Assembly (NCBI RefSeq): GCF_017940685.1
Contig: NZ_JAGAYD010000237.1
Span: forward strand, 1-36,359
Source of the DNA: Butyrivibrio sp.
Lineage (GTDB): Bacteria; Bacillota; Clostridia; Lachnospirales; Lachnospiraceae
DNA: 36,359 nucleotides
Reading direction: 5' to 3'
Shown: in pieces, positions 15,503-24,881 of the stretch
How positions within the stretch are numbered: the stretch's first letter is position 1
Layout of the letters: every line of letters begins with the position of its first letter
Notes under the pieces: generated by a model
Told to the model about the DNA's origin: nothing
What the model saw: the letters and a program-made list of their open reading frames with translations, nothing else
Database searches by the model: none
Made by a program: the position numbers and the translations under genes

Positions 15503-17989
15503 ATGATGAGCAAAAATAGAAAAGTCTATATATTGATAATCTTGATTTCTATGTGCGTTATAGCATTGCTGTTATGTTTTGGCCCAATTCAAATAAGTTT
15601 TGTAAGGACAGGTGAACTGCATATAACAGAGGTGTGTACACACAATAAAAAGGCAGCACATGATGAATATGGCTATTATGATTCTGACTATATAGAAATA
15701 TTCAACCCCACAAATAAGACCGTAAATCTACTAGGATGGGGACTTTCAGACGACAGCAGTAAGCTTGGGAAATATCTCTTCCCTAATATCAATATAGAGC
15801 CTGGTCAGGCGATAATTGCTTGGAGCAGTGAAGATCTGTATTCTTCAGAAGTGTGGAGAGACGACTATGTGCCATCAGATGTTCACGGAATTGGTTTTAA
15901 TATCTCTGATGGTGAAAAGTGCATACTAACCGATCCTAGCGGCAAGATAGTGTCAACGGTAGTGACGCCTCAGTATCTTGATGATAGCATGACTATTTCG
16001 TCATCTAAGTCTAAGATGGATGAGTATGTGGTTGATGTAGCCACACCATATTATGTCAAAGAGCAGATCATAATTGAGGATGAAAAGGATGTACTTAAGG
16101 CTCCTGAATTCTCAGTAGAAGGCGGTTGGTTTGCGGATCCTGTCACCATAGAACTATCATGTGCTGAAGGTGATATTTATTATACTCTTGATGGTACAGA
16201 GCCTGATCAAAACTCTTTGAAATATACTGATCCTATAACAATTGATGATCGATCGGATGAAGATAATTACTACCTGAACATGGAAGATATAGCTTTGGAA
16301 AATGCATATTCTCCCGGTTTTAAGGTGGACAAAGGAACGGTTGTTAAGGCTGTTGCTATCTCTGATACAGGAGTAAGTGAAATATCTTCCAAGACATTTT
16401 TTGTGGGTCTTAATGAGGAAGACTATGAAGGTATTTCAATAATGTCTCTCACTATTTCGCCTGATGATTTTTACGGTTATGAGGATGGAATATATCGTGT
16501 TGGGAGCGTGAATAGGACCTTTTGTGCGAAGGTGGACGAGAATCTGGTAAATTTACCAGATTCTCCTGCCAATTTTGGCCGAAAAGGAAAAGGATGGGAA
16601 AGAGATGTTAAGATAGAGTTTTTTACTAATGAACATCGAAAGGCTCTTGAACAGGATGCTGGGATAAGGATACATGGAGGAAGCTCAGTCAACTGTCCTC
16701 AGAAGAGTTTTAACTTGTATGCAAGAGAGGAGTATGATGGCAGTTTTAGCTTTAACTATGACTTTTATGGAAATGGATTAAGCTATAACAGACTGGTATT
16801 GAGAAACGGCGGAAGTGATGATATGTATCTCTCAAAGATGAGGGATGTTTTTAATCAGTCTTTAGTAAAGGACAGATCTATAGGTGCTCAGATAGCAATA
16901 CCGTGTGCTGTATTTCTTAATGGTGAATATTGGGGGCTTTACTATCTTCAGGAAAAGGCATGTTCGAACTATGTTAGCAATCACTACAATATTCCAGAAG
17001 AGGATATAGTGGTTGTAAAAACAAAGGATATGCAATATGTTGCGGCGGATGAAAAAGATGAAAGCTATGCTTCAGAGTTATCGGACATAAAAAGTTTTAT
17101 CATTGAAAACGATATGGCTAATGACAAAAACTATAGGTATGTCGAATCAAAAATAGATATTCAGAGCCTTATCGATTACTATGTACTGAAAGTGTACACC
17201 GCCTGTATTGATGCGTATTTCAATAATGAGGTTGTGTGGCGTACAAAATCTATTGGAGATGGAGAATATGACGACGGTAAATGGAGATTTCTCGCCAACG
17301 ATCTTGATAATTCTGACTATATAAATAACAGATTCAATAGTCCGGATGTTGATACGTTTGTGGCACAAAACTGGGTGACTGAGAGAGGACCGCTTATTGA
17401 TGAAGGCTTTTTATCGGGCCTAATAGCTAATCCCGAGTTCAAGGAGCGTTTTGTTACATCCTTTATGGATATGATGAATAATAACTTCAGATATGATAAA
17501 GTTGCACCCAAGTTATGGTCAGATGCTGGAGTGATCAGAGTTCAGGATGTTAAGTCACAACAAGCTTTTTGGAATGGGTATTTCCCTGATGGCTATCCTG
17601 GTGAAGATGAAATAGAGTTTCCGTTCGATGAATCAGATTTTGGCTTTGATGTTGGTCTGATTGATGCTTTTTTCAGAGAGCGCCCTGAGTATATGAAAGA
17701 ATATGTCAGAACGGATTTTGAGTTGACAGGTAATCTTTATACCTTGAGAATTGTTGGAAATGTGGCTTCAGGCGAAGAACTAAAAGTGAATACTTCAGTT
17801 ATATCTGATTATTCAGGAGACTGGAGTGGTGAGTATTTTGGAGATTATCCTGTCGTGCTCAGTATTGAAGGTGGAGATAATAACAGCTTTGAAGGCTGGT
17901 ATGTTGACGGAGAACTTGTTTCTTCGGAAAAAACATATGTCATTCCTGCAGGTATTGAGAGCGATGATATAGTAGTTGAAATAAAATAA
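15503..17989 (+). CDS. surface CotH-kinase protein with lamin-tail, chitobiase-like and InlB-like domains
   Basis: The frame opens at TTG 15494, but ATG 15503 (or 15506) just after the previous stop is the better start; no clear ribosome site is visible. The 828-residue product has an N-terminal signal or anchor helix (about 8-27), then four regions. These are a lamin-tail domain (about 38-170), a chitobiase C-terminal/Fn3-like module (about 200-300, with YYTLDGTEP), a CotH kinase domain (about 365-650) and an InlB-type B-repeat-like end with EGWYVDGE. In the CotH domain, IRIHGGSS, LRNGGSDD and the metal-binding DLDN (600-603) are intact. CotH kinases phosphorylate proteins on spores or host-facing surfaces. 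Here it is probably secreted and may modify glycan or surface protein; the target is unknown. Sequence is AT-rich. Confidence 0.83.
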   Translation: MMSKNRKVYILIILISMCVIALLLCFGPIQISFVRTGELHITEVCTHNKKAAHDEYGYYDSDYIEIFNPTNKTVNLLGWGLSDDSSKLGKYLFPNINIEPGQAIIAWSSEDLYSSEVWRDDYVPSDVHGIGFNISDGEKCILTDPSGKIVSTVVTPQYLDDSMTISSSKSKMDEYVVDVATPYYVKEQIIIEDEKDVLKAPEFSVEGGWFADPVTIELSCAEGDIYYTLDGTEPDQNSLKYTDPITIDDRSDEDNYYLNMEDIALENAYSPGFKVDKGTVVKAVAISDTGVSEISSKTFFVGLNEEDYEGISIMSLTISPDDFYGYEDGIYRVGSVNRTFCAKVDENLVNLPDSPANFGRKGKGWERDVKIEFFTNEHRKALEQDAGIRIHGGSSVNCPQKSFNLYAREEYDGSFSFNYDFYGNGLSYNRLVLRNGGSDDMYLSKMRDVFNQSLVKDRSIGAQIAIPCAVFLNGEYWGLYYLQEKACSNYVSNHYNIPEEDIVVVKTKDMQYVAADEKDESYASELSDIKSFIIENDMANDKNYRYVESKIDIQSLIDYYVLKVYTACIDAYFNNEVVWRTKSIGDGEYDDGKWRFLANDLDNSDYINNRFNSPDVDTFVAQNWVTERGPLIDEGFLSGLIANPEFKERFVTSFMDMMNNNFRYDKVAPKLWSDAGVIRVQDVKSQQAFWNGYFPDGYPGEDEIEFPFDESDFGFDVGLIDAFFRERPEYMKEYVRTDFELTGNLYTLRIVGNVASGEELKVNTSVISDYSGDWSGEYFGDYPVVLSIEGGDNNSFEGWYVDGELVSSEKTYVIPAGIESDDIVVEIK

Positions 17990-18020
17990 TGATCACAGTT
18001 TTGTGAGAAGGAGCAAGTAA

Positions 18021-19628
18021 GTGAGTAATATTATAGGTCGCATGAAGCAAAGGAATATGAGTGTTCTGGAGTGGTTAATGGTTCTTTTGCTAATGGCGCA
18101 AGTAGTGGCTTTGTTGTATTTTAATTTATTTTTACTGGGAAAGCATATAGGATATGATTCATCCTGGTTATATTTAAAATCTGCATTGATCGTAAAAGAG
18201 AGAATGCTGGTAAATCCTTACTGGGCTGATACAACGCATAATTACTGGGATTGCTCTCTGCCATTGGCTTCCCTGATATATGCAATCACTGGTAAGATCT
18301 TTTTTTCATACGGACTTGCAAACATGATTTTTGTGGCGCTCATGCTGATTGTTATGTGGAGACTTCTATCTATGCTCGATCTCAAAAGTGTTCCGAAGCT
18401 GATTGCCATGAACATGGTTGTATGTCCTTATCTGACCAATGGGTTTGATCTGAATAACGACCTTGGATACTTTAGTGATCTATTATCTGAAGCTGCGGGT
18501 TACAATATACGTACTCTTATAGTCCTTATATTCATTCATGAACTTCTGTATATAAGACAAAACTCTAAGAACAGTAAATGGGCGTATTTGGCACTGCTCC
18601 TGTGTTTTGCGGCGGGAATATCTACTGGATTTTTTATTATTGTTATTTTACTACTTCCATATCTCATTTATGAAGTTGAGATGGCATTTATAAAAGATGA
18701 TATAAAGGTTTTGAAAAGCAAAGAGACAATATTTGCTTTGTGTGGAGTCATAAGTGTATTACTGGGAAAAGTAGTATCTAAAGTGGTACTGGGAGCAACA
18801 TCAATAGATGAGACTCGTACATGGACATCATTGCAAGATTTATGGGTGAACACCGGGGCTGTGATTCAAGGATTTATGATACTGTTAGGAGTAATGCCTG
18901 TAACTAGTTCCAAAGTTGAAGTGATCTCATATGTGGGGATTGGATATATTTTTCCAATTATGCTGCTTTTGATTTGTATAATAAGTGTTATTTATGCAGT
19001 ATCTCAGACCAAGAAAAATCTACTTCACAAAGATGGAATATCCTTGTTTTTGTTGAATTTAATACTAGTCAATTTTTTAATGTTCAGCATGTTCAATGTA
19101 ACGTATGGTGAAGTGATTTTTGAAGAGAGATATCTGATTTCGACATTTATGGCAGTAATGATCCTGGTAGCTATTTTTGTTGATGAGATTGGTTTTGAAA
19201 AGCTCTTTGCCAAAACCATAACTATAGCTCTCTTTGTTGCTATATTGGGAGACGATTTTGTATCAGATACTAATTACATTAAGACTAACAACGAAGACTG
19301 GCAGATGCAGGATATAATTGAGCTGGTAGGGAATGAGAATGCTGACCTGATATATGTATGGGGAGATGATCTTAGTACAATAGGAAAGTCGCTGAGAGTT
19401 TTGGATATGGATCACATATACAAGGTGGTTTACTCTGGAGGAGGATATCATCATGAAGGTGACTATCTCTACTACGATGACAATGCAGAGTATTCTGGAG
19501 AGACAATGCTTATAATTCCGAATGGTTCAGATTATGTTCCTGACGACATAATGAGTCAGTACACTTTGATAAAAGAATTAAACGATGTGTCAGTTTATAA
19601 GTGCGCATTTAATCCGATTGTGATGTGA
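18021..19628 (+). CDS. polytopic membrane protein, GT-C-like
   Basis: GTG 18021 is preceded by AAGGAG with a 7-nt gap, a good start. The 535-residue protein has about ten membrane helices and an outside C-terminal domain of roughly 120 residues. The first outside loop holds HIGYDSSWLY (42-51), with Asp46 in the position where GT-C enzymes place their catalytic acid, and DTTHNYWDCSLPL (70-82) follows. The same layout is found in the protein at 24882. I do not recognise a named family. Composition is strikingly AT-rich: two sampled 60-base lines (18661-18780) contain 16 and 20 G+C. Confidence 0.65.
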   Translation: MSNIIGRMKQRNMSVLEWLMVLLLMAQVVALLYFNLFLLGKHIGYDSSWLYLKSALIVKERMLVNPYWADTTHNYWDCSLPLASLIYAITGKIFFSYGLANMIFVALMLIVMWRLLSMLDLKSVPKLIAMNMVVCPYLTNGFDLNNDLGYFSDLLSEAAGYNIRTLIVLIFIHELLYIRQNSKNSKWAYLALLLCFAAGISTGFFIIVILLLPYLIYEVEMAFIKDDIKVLKSKETIFALCGVISVLLGKVVSKVVLGATSIDETRTWTSLQDLWVNTGAVIQGFMILLGVMPVTSSKVEVISYVGIGYIFPIMLLLICIISVIYAVSQTKKNLLHKDGISLFLLNLILVNFLMFSMFNVTYGEVIFEERYLISTFMAVMILVAIFVDEIGFEKLFAKTITIALFVAILGDDFVSDTNYIKTNNEDWQMQDIIELVGNENADLIYVWGDDLSTIGKSLRVLDMDHIYKVVYSGGGYHHEGDYLYYDDNAEYSGETMLIIPNGSDYVPDDIMSQYTLIKELNDVSVYKCAFNPIVM

Positions 19629-19645
19629 TTATAGTGTGGCATAAT
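19618..19645 (+). promoter_or_regulatory. candidate internal promoter upstream of the DUF6020-like gene
   Basis: TTGTGA (19618-19623), a 16-nt spacer and CATAAT (19640-19645) with TG at 19637-19638 form an extended -10 promoter. It begins in the end of the preceding gene, 28 bp before the ATG at 19673. It would let the downstream genes be transcribed independently of the AT-rich block. Confidence 0.4.
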
Positions 19646-19672
19646 CCGATTTAAGAGTAGTAGGTAAAGGTT

Positions 19673-21619
19673 ATGTTAAAAGAGATTTTTAAGAATAGAC
19701 CATATTCGAAGGGAAAGTGCTTTTTGGCGGGACTTTTGTCTGCAGCCTCATTATTTGTGACCTTTGATACAGCAGAGCCCTATGAGTCACATATCGGAGA
19801 TCCAATAAGGAGGGGGCTTTTTAAGCTCTTTGAATATACTACGGATGCCTTTGGTGGAAAGGCATTTGTAATAACCCTTGTGGCTGTGGCGCTGCTTTTT
19901 ATCTACAGAGAGTTTCTGGGAGAGAGTGATAGGAGACTGGAGAGTTTTAGCCATGAGAGAGTTTTGGCGGTATTCTTTTCTGTGATGTATGTTGGAGGAA
20001 GAGGATTCAGGCAGGCTAATTCTCTTAGAGTGCTTATTAGTCCGGCTTACAACCTGATCAAAGCTGCTATTATCTTTATTGGTTTTTATTATCTCTTTGT
20101 GCTGTTTATAAGGCTTGTGGGACATGCACTGGAGCACAGTGATGAGATATTTGTTATAAAGACTGAGAAGTTTAAAGGGATACGTGAGTTTTATGGAAAG
20201 TACCCATTTTTATCAGTATTTCTTTTGATCTATATTCTGTGGATACCGCATCTTATCATAAGGTATCCTGCAGCTCTTGGATCTGATGACTGGAATCAGC
20301 TTCAGTTCTATTTTGGTCAGCTTCCGTATTCTGCATGGCAGCCTATTTTCCATACATGGATAATGGGAACATTTACCAATATTGGAATCACTCTTTTTGG
20401 AAGTGCCAATGTGGGTCTTTTTATCTACGCTATAGTTGAGTCTGCGTCCATGACAGCAGTTCTTGCCTTTACCATATATGAGATGAGAAGGTGGAAGGTT
20501 GCGGCGTGGTTCAGGATATTTACGCTGTTTCTGTACTGCTTTACGCCATACTTTACTGGTAACGCTGCATGGGTCATCAAGGATTATCCCCACATGATAG
20601 GTTATGTTATGTGGACCCTGTGCGTTATCAGGATCGTCATGATGGAAAGATTAGAGTTTAGCTTTAAGAAGGACTGGGCAATGTTTGTAGCATGGCTCTA
20701 CGGAGCAGCTCTTATGATCATGTGCAGGAAGAATGGACTGTACATCTACGCTGCTATGACTTTGCTTCTTGCTCTTATATGGGTGGTAAAGCTCATTAAG
20801 AAGAAAGAGAAGTTTAGCGTTTATATACTGGCTGGACTTATCCTGCCATTTGTGATCACTGGACTTATTGAGCATGCAATCACTGTGAAATACAATGTTG
20901 TTCCCGGATCAATCCGAGAGGCATTCTGCCTGCCTTTCCAACAGACTGCAAGGTATGTAGAGGAACACTATGATGAACTTACGGATGAAGAGATTGAGAT
21001 ACTGTCTAACACCTTTGACTGGCAGTATTTCCCAACATCCTATGATCCAATCTGCGCTGATGATATAAAGAGCTTGTACCTTGATGCAGATACAAGTAAT
21101 CTTGGACCATATCTTAAGCTGTGGTTTAAGCAGTTCTTTAAGCATCCTATGAGTTATATTGAGGCCACATGGAATCAGAACTACTTCATCTTTATGCCTG
21201 ACTACGACAACGTGGTCTACAATCAGGATTGCGATGCTGGAAGGGCTGTGGCTACAGCAGAGTTCCAGGAGTGGATAAACATTCATGTACCGAAGGCTAT
21301 GCAGGGACTTCCGATCATGGCCTGCAGCATGTACAGGATGCTGAACCAGATGCCATTTATCGCACTGATGAACAACCTTGCTATGTACGTCTATGTGCTG
21401 TTTATCTTAAGACGACTTATGCAGGATAAGAAGTTCTATAGCGGAAGGATTGCTCTTGTACCTATCTGGCTGTCGCTTGCGTTCGTTCTTATGGCACCAC
21501 TTATCGACGAGCAGCCAAGATATGCATGGGCAGTTATATATATTCTGCCTACGATCGTGGCTATGTATATGCATATGAGGAATAAACAGAAAAATGCCGA
21601 CAATGCTGATAATGCTTAA
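19673..21619 (+). CDS. large polytopic membrane protein, DUF6020-like
   Basis: The 648-residue protein has about thirteen membrane helices. After the fifth, SDDWNQLQFYFG (204-215) and WQPIFHTW (222-229) form the best-kept outside loop, matching what I recall of DUF6020, a clostridial GT-C-like family. An outside domain at about 405-540 contains many Asp and Tyr. The C-terminus ends with a short basic, Asn/Asp-rich tail. The ribosome site is GGTAAAGG. A candidate promoter lies directly upstream. Probably a transferase or polymerase of the surface glycan, inferred from context. Confidence 0.68.
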   Translation: MLKEIFKNRPYSKGKCFLAGLLSAASLFVTFDTAEPYESHIGDPIRRGLFKLFEYTTDAFGGKAFVITLVAVALLFIYREFLGESDRRLESFSHERVLAVFFSVMYVGGRGFRQANSLRVLISPAYNLIKAAIIFIGFYYLFVLFIRLVGHALEHSDEIFVIKTEKFKGIREFYGKYPFLSVFLLIYILWIPHLIIRYPAALGSDDWNQLQFYFGQLPYSAWQPIFHTWIMGTFTNIGITLFGSANVGLFIYAIVESASMTAVLAFTIYEMRRWKVAAWFRIFTLFLYCFTPYFTGNAAWVIKDYPHMIGYVMWTLCVIRIVMMERLEFSFKKDWAMFVAWLYGAALMIMCRKNGLYIYAAMTLLLALIWVVKLIKKKEKFSVYILAGLILPFVITGLIEHAITVKYNVVPGSIREAFCLPFQQTARYVEEHYDELTDEEIEILSNTFDWQYFPTSYDPICADDIKSLYLDADTSNLGPYLKLWFKQFFKHPMSYIEATWNQNYFIFMPDYDNVVYNQDCDAGRAVATAEFQEWINIHVPKAMQGLPIMACSMYRMLNQMPFIALMNNLAMYVYVLFILRRLMQDKKFYSGRIALVPIWLSLAFVLMAPLIDEQPRYAWAVIYILPTIVAMYMHMRNKQKNADNADNA

Positions 21620-21657
21620 GGCGATAAATTTGGTGGGAGATTGAGGAGACTGTAAAG

Positions 21658-23403
21658 ATGCTGGTAACAATCCTTAGCTGGATATATATCTTCATAGTGT
21701 GTGTTGTGACAGGACTTGTGGTGAACAGGCTGTTATCTAAGGTTGTTCCTGTTCCATCTTATGATGATGGTGAGGGGCATTTTGGAATAACTGGGCTGTG
21801 CGTTACTGGTCTTGTTACACTGACTGTCTATGCTGAAGTGTTCAGCATCTTTTATAAAGTTGGAGCAGCCTGCCATGTGGTGATGCTGATATTGGTGGCA
21901 GTTGGTGGATTTTTTTACAGGACTGAGTTTACTAAGCTGTTTGGGACTATCAAAAAGAAATGCACTGGAGCATCATTCAATTCAGTAGCTTTGTTTGTGA
22001 TCATTGTTTTGGCGGCAGCTTTCTTTTCATCTAATGGTAAGTTCCACACTGACACTGGAATCTATCACGCTCAGGCAATCAGGATGCTGGAAGAGTATGG
22101 AGTAATAAAGGGCCTTGGAAATCTCCAGCTTCACTTTGCTTATAACAGCTCATACCTTGCACTTTGTGCACTGTTTACTTTGAGTTTTATCCTGCCATTT
22201 CCGCTTCACAGCATGACTGGATTTTTCATGGTTTTGTTTACCTGCTATGCAGCTTTTGGGCTTGCTGGTTGGAGTCAGCACAAGAGACATGGCGGAGACT
22301 TTGCAAGAATTGCAATTCTTCTTTATGCACTTACCAACATGACTGGACTTCAATCTCCTGCAACAGACTATGGAACCATGTTCATGACGCTGTATGTGAT
22401 GTGCGCATGGATAACATATGCAGAGGAAAGGGTAGATGTTGCTGCAAAGCATGATGTCAAGACGGATTTCAATGCGGTTGCGTATTTTGGTTATCTGGCA
22501 GTTCTATCAATCTTTACTGTCAGCATGAAGTTATCTGCAGCGCTTCTTGTAATTCTGGCAATTCTGCCAGCAGTTCTTTTGATAAAGCAGAAGATGTTTA
22601 AGGAACTTGGTTTCTTTTTGCTTATAGGATTTTTGTCATTCCTTCCTTACATGGTAAGGAATGTGATCCTGTCAGGATGGCTGTTCTATCCTGTTGCATC
22701 CATAGATCTTTTTAACGTGATCTGGAAGATCCCTGCTGAGTACATGAAGGTGGATGCGGATCAGATCAAGGTCTGGGGCAGGTGTCTATATGACATAACA
22801 AAAATTGACGACGGCGTAACGAGCTGGCTCCCTGTCTGGTGGGGAGAGAAGCAGCACTACGAAGTAATGCTCATCTATTCTCAGTTTGTTGGAGCTATTC
22901 TTACATGTGTGCTATTATTATTTAGGCTCAGGGAAAAGAAACTGAATTTTGCAGTAGTTCTTTTCTACGTGACCATATTTGCAAACCTTGTCATGTGGTT
23001 CTTCACAGCACCATTTATCCGCTATGGGCTGGCATTTTTACTGTTATTGCCACTGTGTGCGCTGGGGGATATGCTGGAGATAATTGTATCCAGAAAGAGC
23101 GTGGTGCTGGGATTTGTGGCATCACTTATCGTGATCAATTTCGCCAGCTGGGTTGACGACTACTTCATGGATGACATGGTGTTTGCTAAGCATGAACTTA
23201 GGTCAGGACATTTTCTGGTTCCTGTGGATTTCGACAGGGGCAATATGTCGGAGACAGACATGGATGGCTTAACCGTCTATGTGGCAAACTACGACGAGAT
23301 AAACAGTTACTACTATAATCCTGGCAGCTGCTACGATTTCATGGTAGAGCGGACTGAGCTTATTGGAGATGGCATTAAAGAGGGCTTTAAGCCTAAGAGA
23401 TAA
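21658..23403 (+). CDS. polytopic membrane protein, LIC_10190-like
   Basis: This 581-residue protein has about twelve helices. Its best-kept outside loop is HTDTGIYHAQAIR (130-142), then EEYGVIKGLGNL (145-156) and AYNSSYL (161-167). This is the signature I recall for the LIC_10190 family of membrane proteins found in polysaccharide loci of Bacteroidota and spirochaetes. The conserved Asp132 at the membrane surface suits a lipid-sugar-using transferase or a polymerase. GAGGAG precedes the ATG. The C-terminal 100 residues are outside and end at GFKPKR. It is the best candidate here for a glycan polymerase, but that is inference. Confidence 0.7.
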   Translation: MLVTILSWIYIFIVCVVTGLVVNRLLSKVVPVPSYDDGEGHFGITGLCVTGLVTLTVYAEVFSIFYKVGAACHVVMLILVAVGGFFYRTEFTKLFGTIKKKCTGASFNSVALFVIIVLAAAFFSSNGKFHTDTGIYHAQAIRMLEEYGVIKGLGNLQLHFAYNSSYLALCALFTLSFILPFPLHSMTGFFMVLFTCYAAFGLAGWSQHKRHGGDFARIAILLYALTNMTGLQSPATDYGTMFMTLYVMCAWITYAEERVDVAAKHDVKTDFNAVAYFGYLAVLSIFTVSMKLSAALLVILAILPAVLLIKQKMFKELGFFLLIGFLSFLPYMVRNVILSGWLFYPVASIDLFNVIWKIPAEYMKVDADQIKVWGRCLYDITKIDDGVTSWLPVWWGEKQHYEVMLIYSQFVGAILTCVLLLFRLREKKLNFAVVLFYVTIFANLVMWFFTAPFIRYGLAFLLLLPLCALGDMLEIIVSRKSVVLGFVASLIVINFASWVDDYFMDDMVFAKHELRSGHFLVPVDFDRGNMSETDMDGLTVYVANYDEINSYYYNPGSCYDFMVERTELIGDGIKEGFKPKR

Positions 23404-23420
23404 ATTGAAAGGCCTTTGAT

Positions 23421-24869
23421 TTGAGGAAGATAACATCCTACGGAAAAGAATTACTGATAATGGCGGTGATATTTCTGATCGAAGTATCAGCGATTATCCG
23501 CGCCAATTTTTACTACAACGACGACCTTGGAAGGAACATTGAAGGATACACGGGAAATGCCTTTGACAGCAGGTACGTGGCGGACTGGGTATCAATCATT
23601 GTTGGAGGAAACAAGCACAACACTGATGTATCGCCTCTGACGCAGATTTTGGCTTGCATCTTTTTGGCGGCAGCAGTTGTGGCTGTGGTCTATGTATTTA
23701 CTAAAGGACGCGACTTTACTGTGTTGCACTACGTGTGCGGAACACTGATCATGTCACCATATTTTCTTTCTAACATGTCCTACAAGTACGACTCGGTGTT
23801 CATGGCAATGTCAGTTTTTGCAGCTGTTCTGCCATTTGTGTTCTGGGTAAGGGATTCGAAAGTGCTGTTTTATTTGTCGTCTGTCATATGCCTTCTTGTG
23901 ATGTGCATGACCTATCAGGCATCTTCTGGAATATATCCGATGATGGCGCTGATGATGGCGTTCCTATCATGGAATAGAGGAGAGAAGAGTTTTAAAGAGT
24001 CAGCGTTGTTCCTACTTAAGTGCGCAGGAGTGTATCTTGTGACACTGGCATTCTTTGCTCTGTTCTTGATGAAACCTATTGAGGAAGGCTATATCAATAC
24101 TGATGTGTTTAGTGCTGGAGATTTTATTGGCGGAGTTATCAGCAACTATAAAGAGTTCTATCTTACAGTTGTTGGTGACTTTATGAAGAACTGGAATATT
24201 CTGGCATTTCTGCTTGTTGTGCTTCTTGGAGTTTTATTTGTAGTTAAGTCTTCAAGAAATAAGTTTGTATCAGCAGGGATGTTTGTGATACTTCTGGCAC
24301 TAATGCTCCTTGTGGTATTTGGAGTATATCCTGCATTTTCACTGACACTTATCCTGCCTCGCAGCATGTATGGTTTTTCATTCTTTTTGATGGTATGCGG
24401 TTTTGCTATTTTAACCTTTGATGGTATCCTGCCTTGGGGCGGAAAGGCTGCGATACTGGTTTTATCCTGGTGTCTGTTCGCTTTTTCTTTTACCTATGGA
24501 AACGCCCTTGCACAGCAGATGAAGTACGTGGACTTCAGGGTGCAGGAGGTTATCGACGACCTGGCGGATCTTGACGTGATGATGACTGACGATGAAAAGA
24601 GAATGGTCGTAGAAGGAGACATTGGTTTCTGCCCTGCAATTGAGAACTACACCTACGACTACGTTCTGATAAAGAAACTGGTTCCTGTGTATTTTCAGGG
24701 AGGAACCCACGACTGGAGCAGTGCTTATTTTTACAGGTATTTTAAGCTCCCTAATATCAAGAGAGTGTACACGCTGGATGACGCTGGAGAGTTTGAGACG
24801 GTGCAGGAGAGCGCTTATCACGAGATACTGGTGAATAAAGATAACGATATAATCATTAAGCTTAAATAA
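23421..24869 (+). CDS. GtrII-like glucosyltransferase (Glucos_trans_II type)
   Basis: The start is TTG 23421 with GAAAGG 8 nt upstream. The 482-residue polytopic protein has YNDDLGRNIEGYTG at 32-45, SRYVADWVS at 50-58 and DVSPLTQI at 69-76, the recognisable opening of the GtrII-type family of phage and bacterial O-antigen glucosyltransferases. Asp34-Asp35 are the likely catalytic acids. These enzymes use a polyprenyl-phosphate sugar on the outside to decorate a polymer. About ten helices and an outside C-terminal domain of about 110 residues are visible. It implies that a lipid-phosphate sugar is made and flipped in this cell. Confidence 0.78.
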   Translation: MRKITSYGKELLIMAVIFLIEVSAIIRANFYYNDDLGRNIEGYTGNAFDSRYVADWVSIIVGGNKHNTDVSPLTQILACIFLAAAVVAVVYVFTKGRDFTVLHYVCGTLIMSPYFLSNMSYKYDSVFMAMSVFAAVLPFVFWVRDSKVLFYLSSVICLLVMCMTYQASSGIYPMMALMMAFLSWNRGEKSFKESALFLLKCAGVYLVTLAFFALFLMKPIEEGYINTDVFSAGDFIGGVISNYKEFYLTVVGDFMKNWNILAFLLVVLLGVLFVVKSSRNKFVSAGMFVILLALMLLVVFGVYPAFSLTLILPRSMYGFSFFLMVCGFAILTFDGILPWGGKAAILVLSWCLFAFSFTYGNALAQQMKYVDFRVQEVIDDLADLDVMMTDDEKRMVVEGDIGFCPAIENYTYDYVLIKKLVPVYFQGGTHDWSSAYFYRYFKLPNIKRVYTLDDAGEFETVQESAYHEILVNKDNDIIIKLK

Positions 24870-24881
24870 GGTGGTTTTTAA

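Noticed and set aside
19611-19651. Direct repeat AATCCGATT flanking the end of the GT-C-like gene
   Set aside because: Nine bases in two copies, with no further structure, is within chance; the promoter overlapping it explains the region better.
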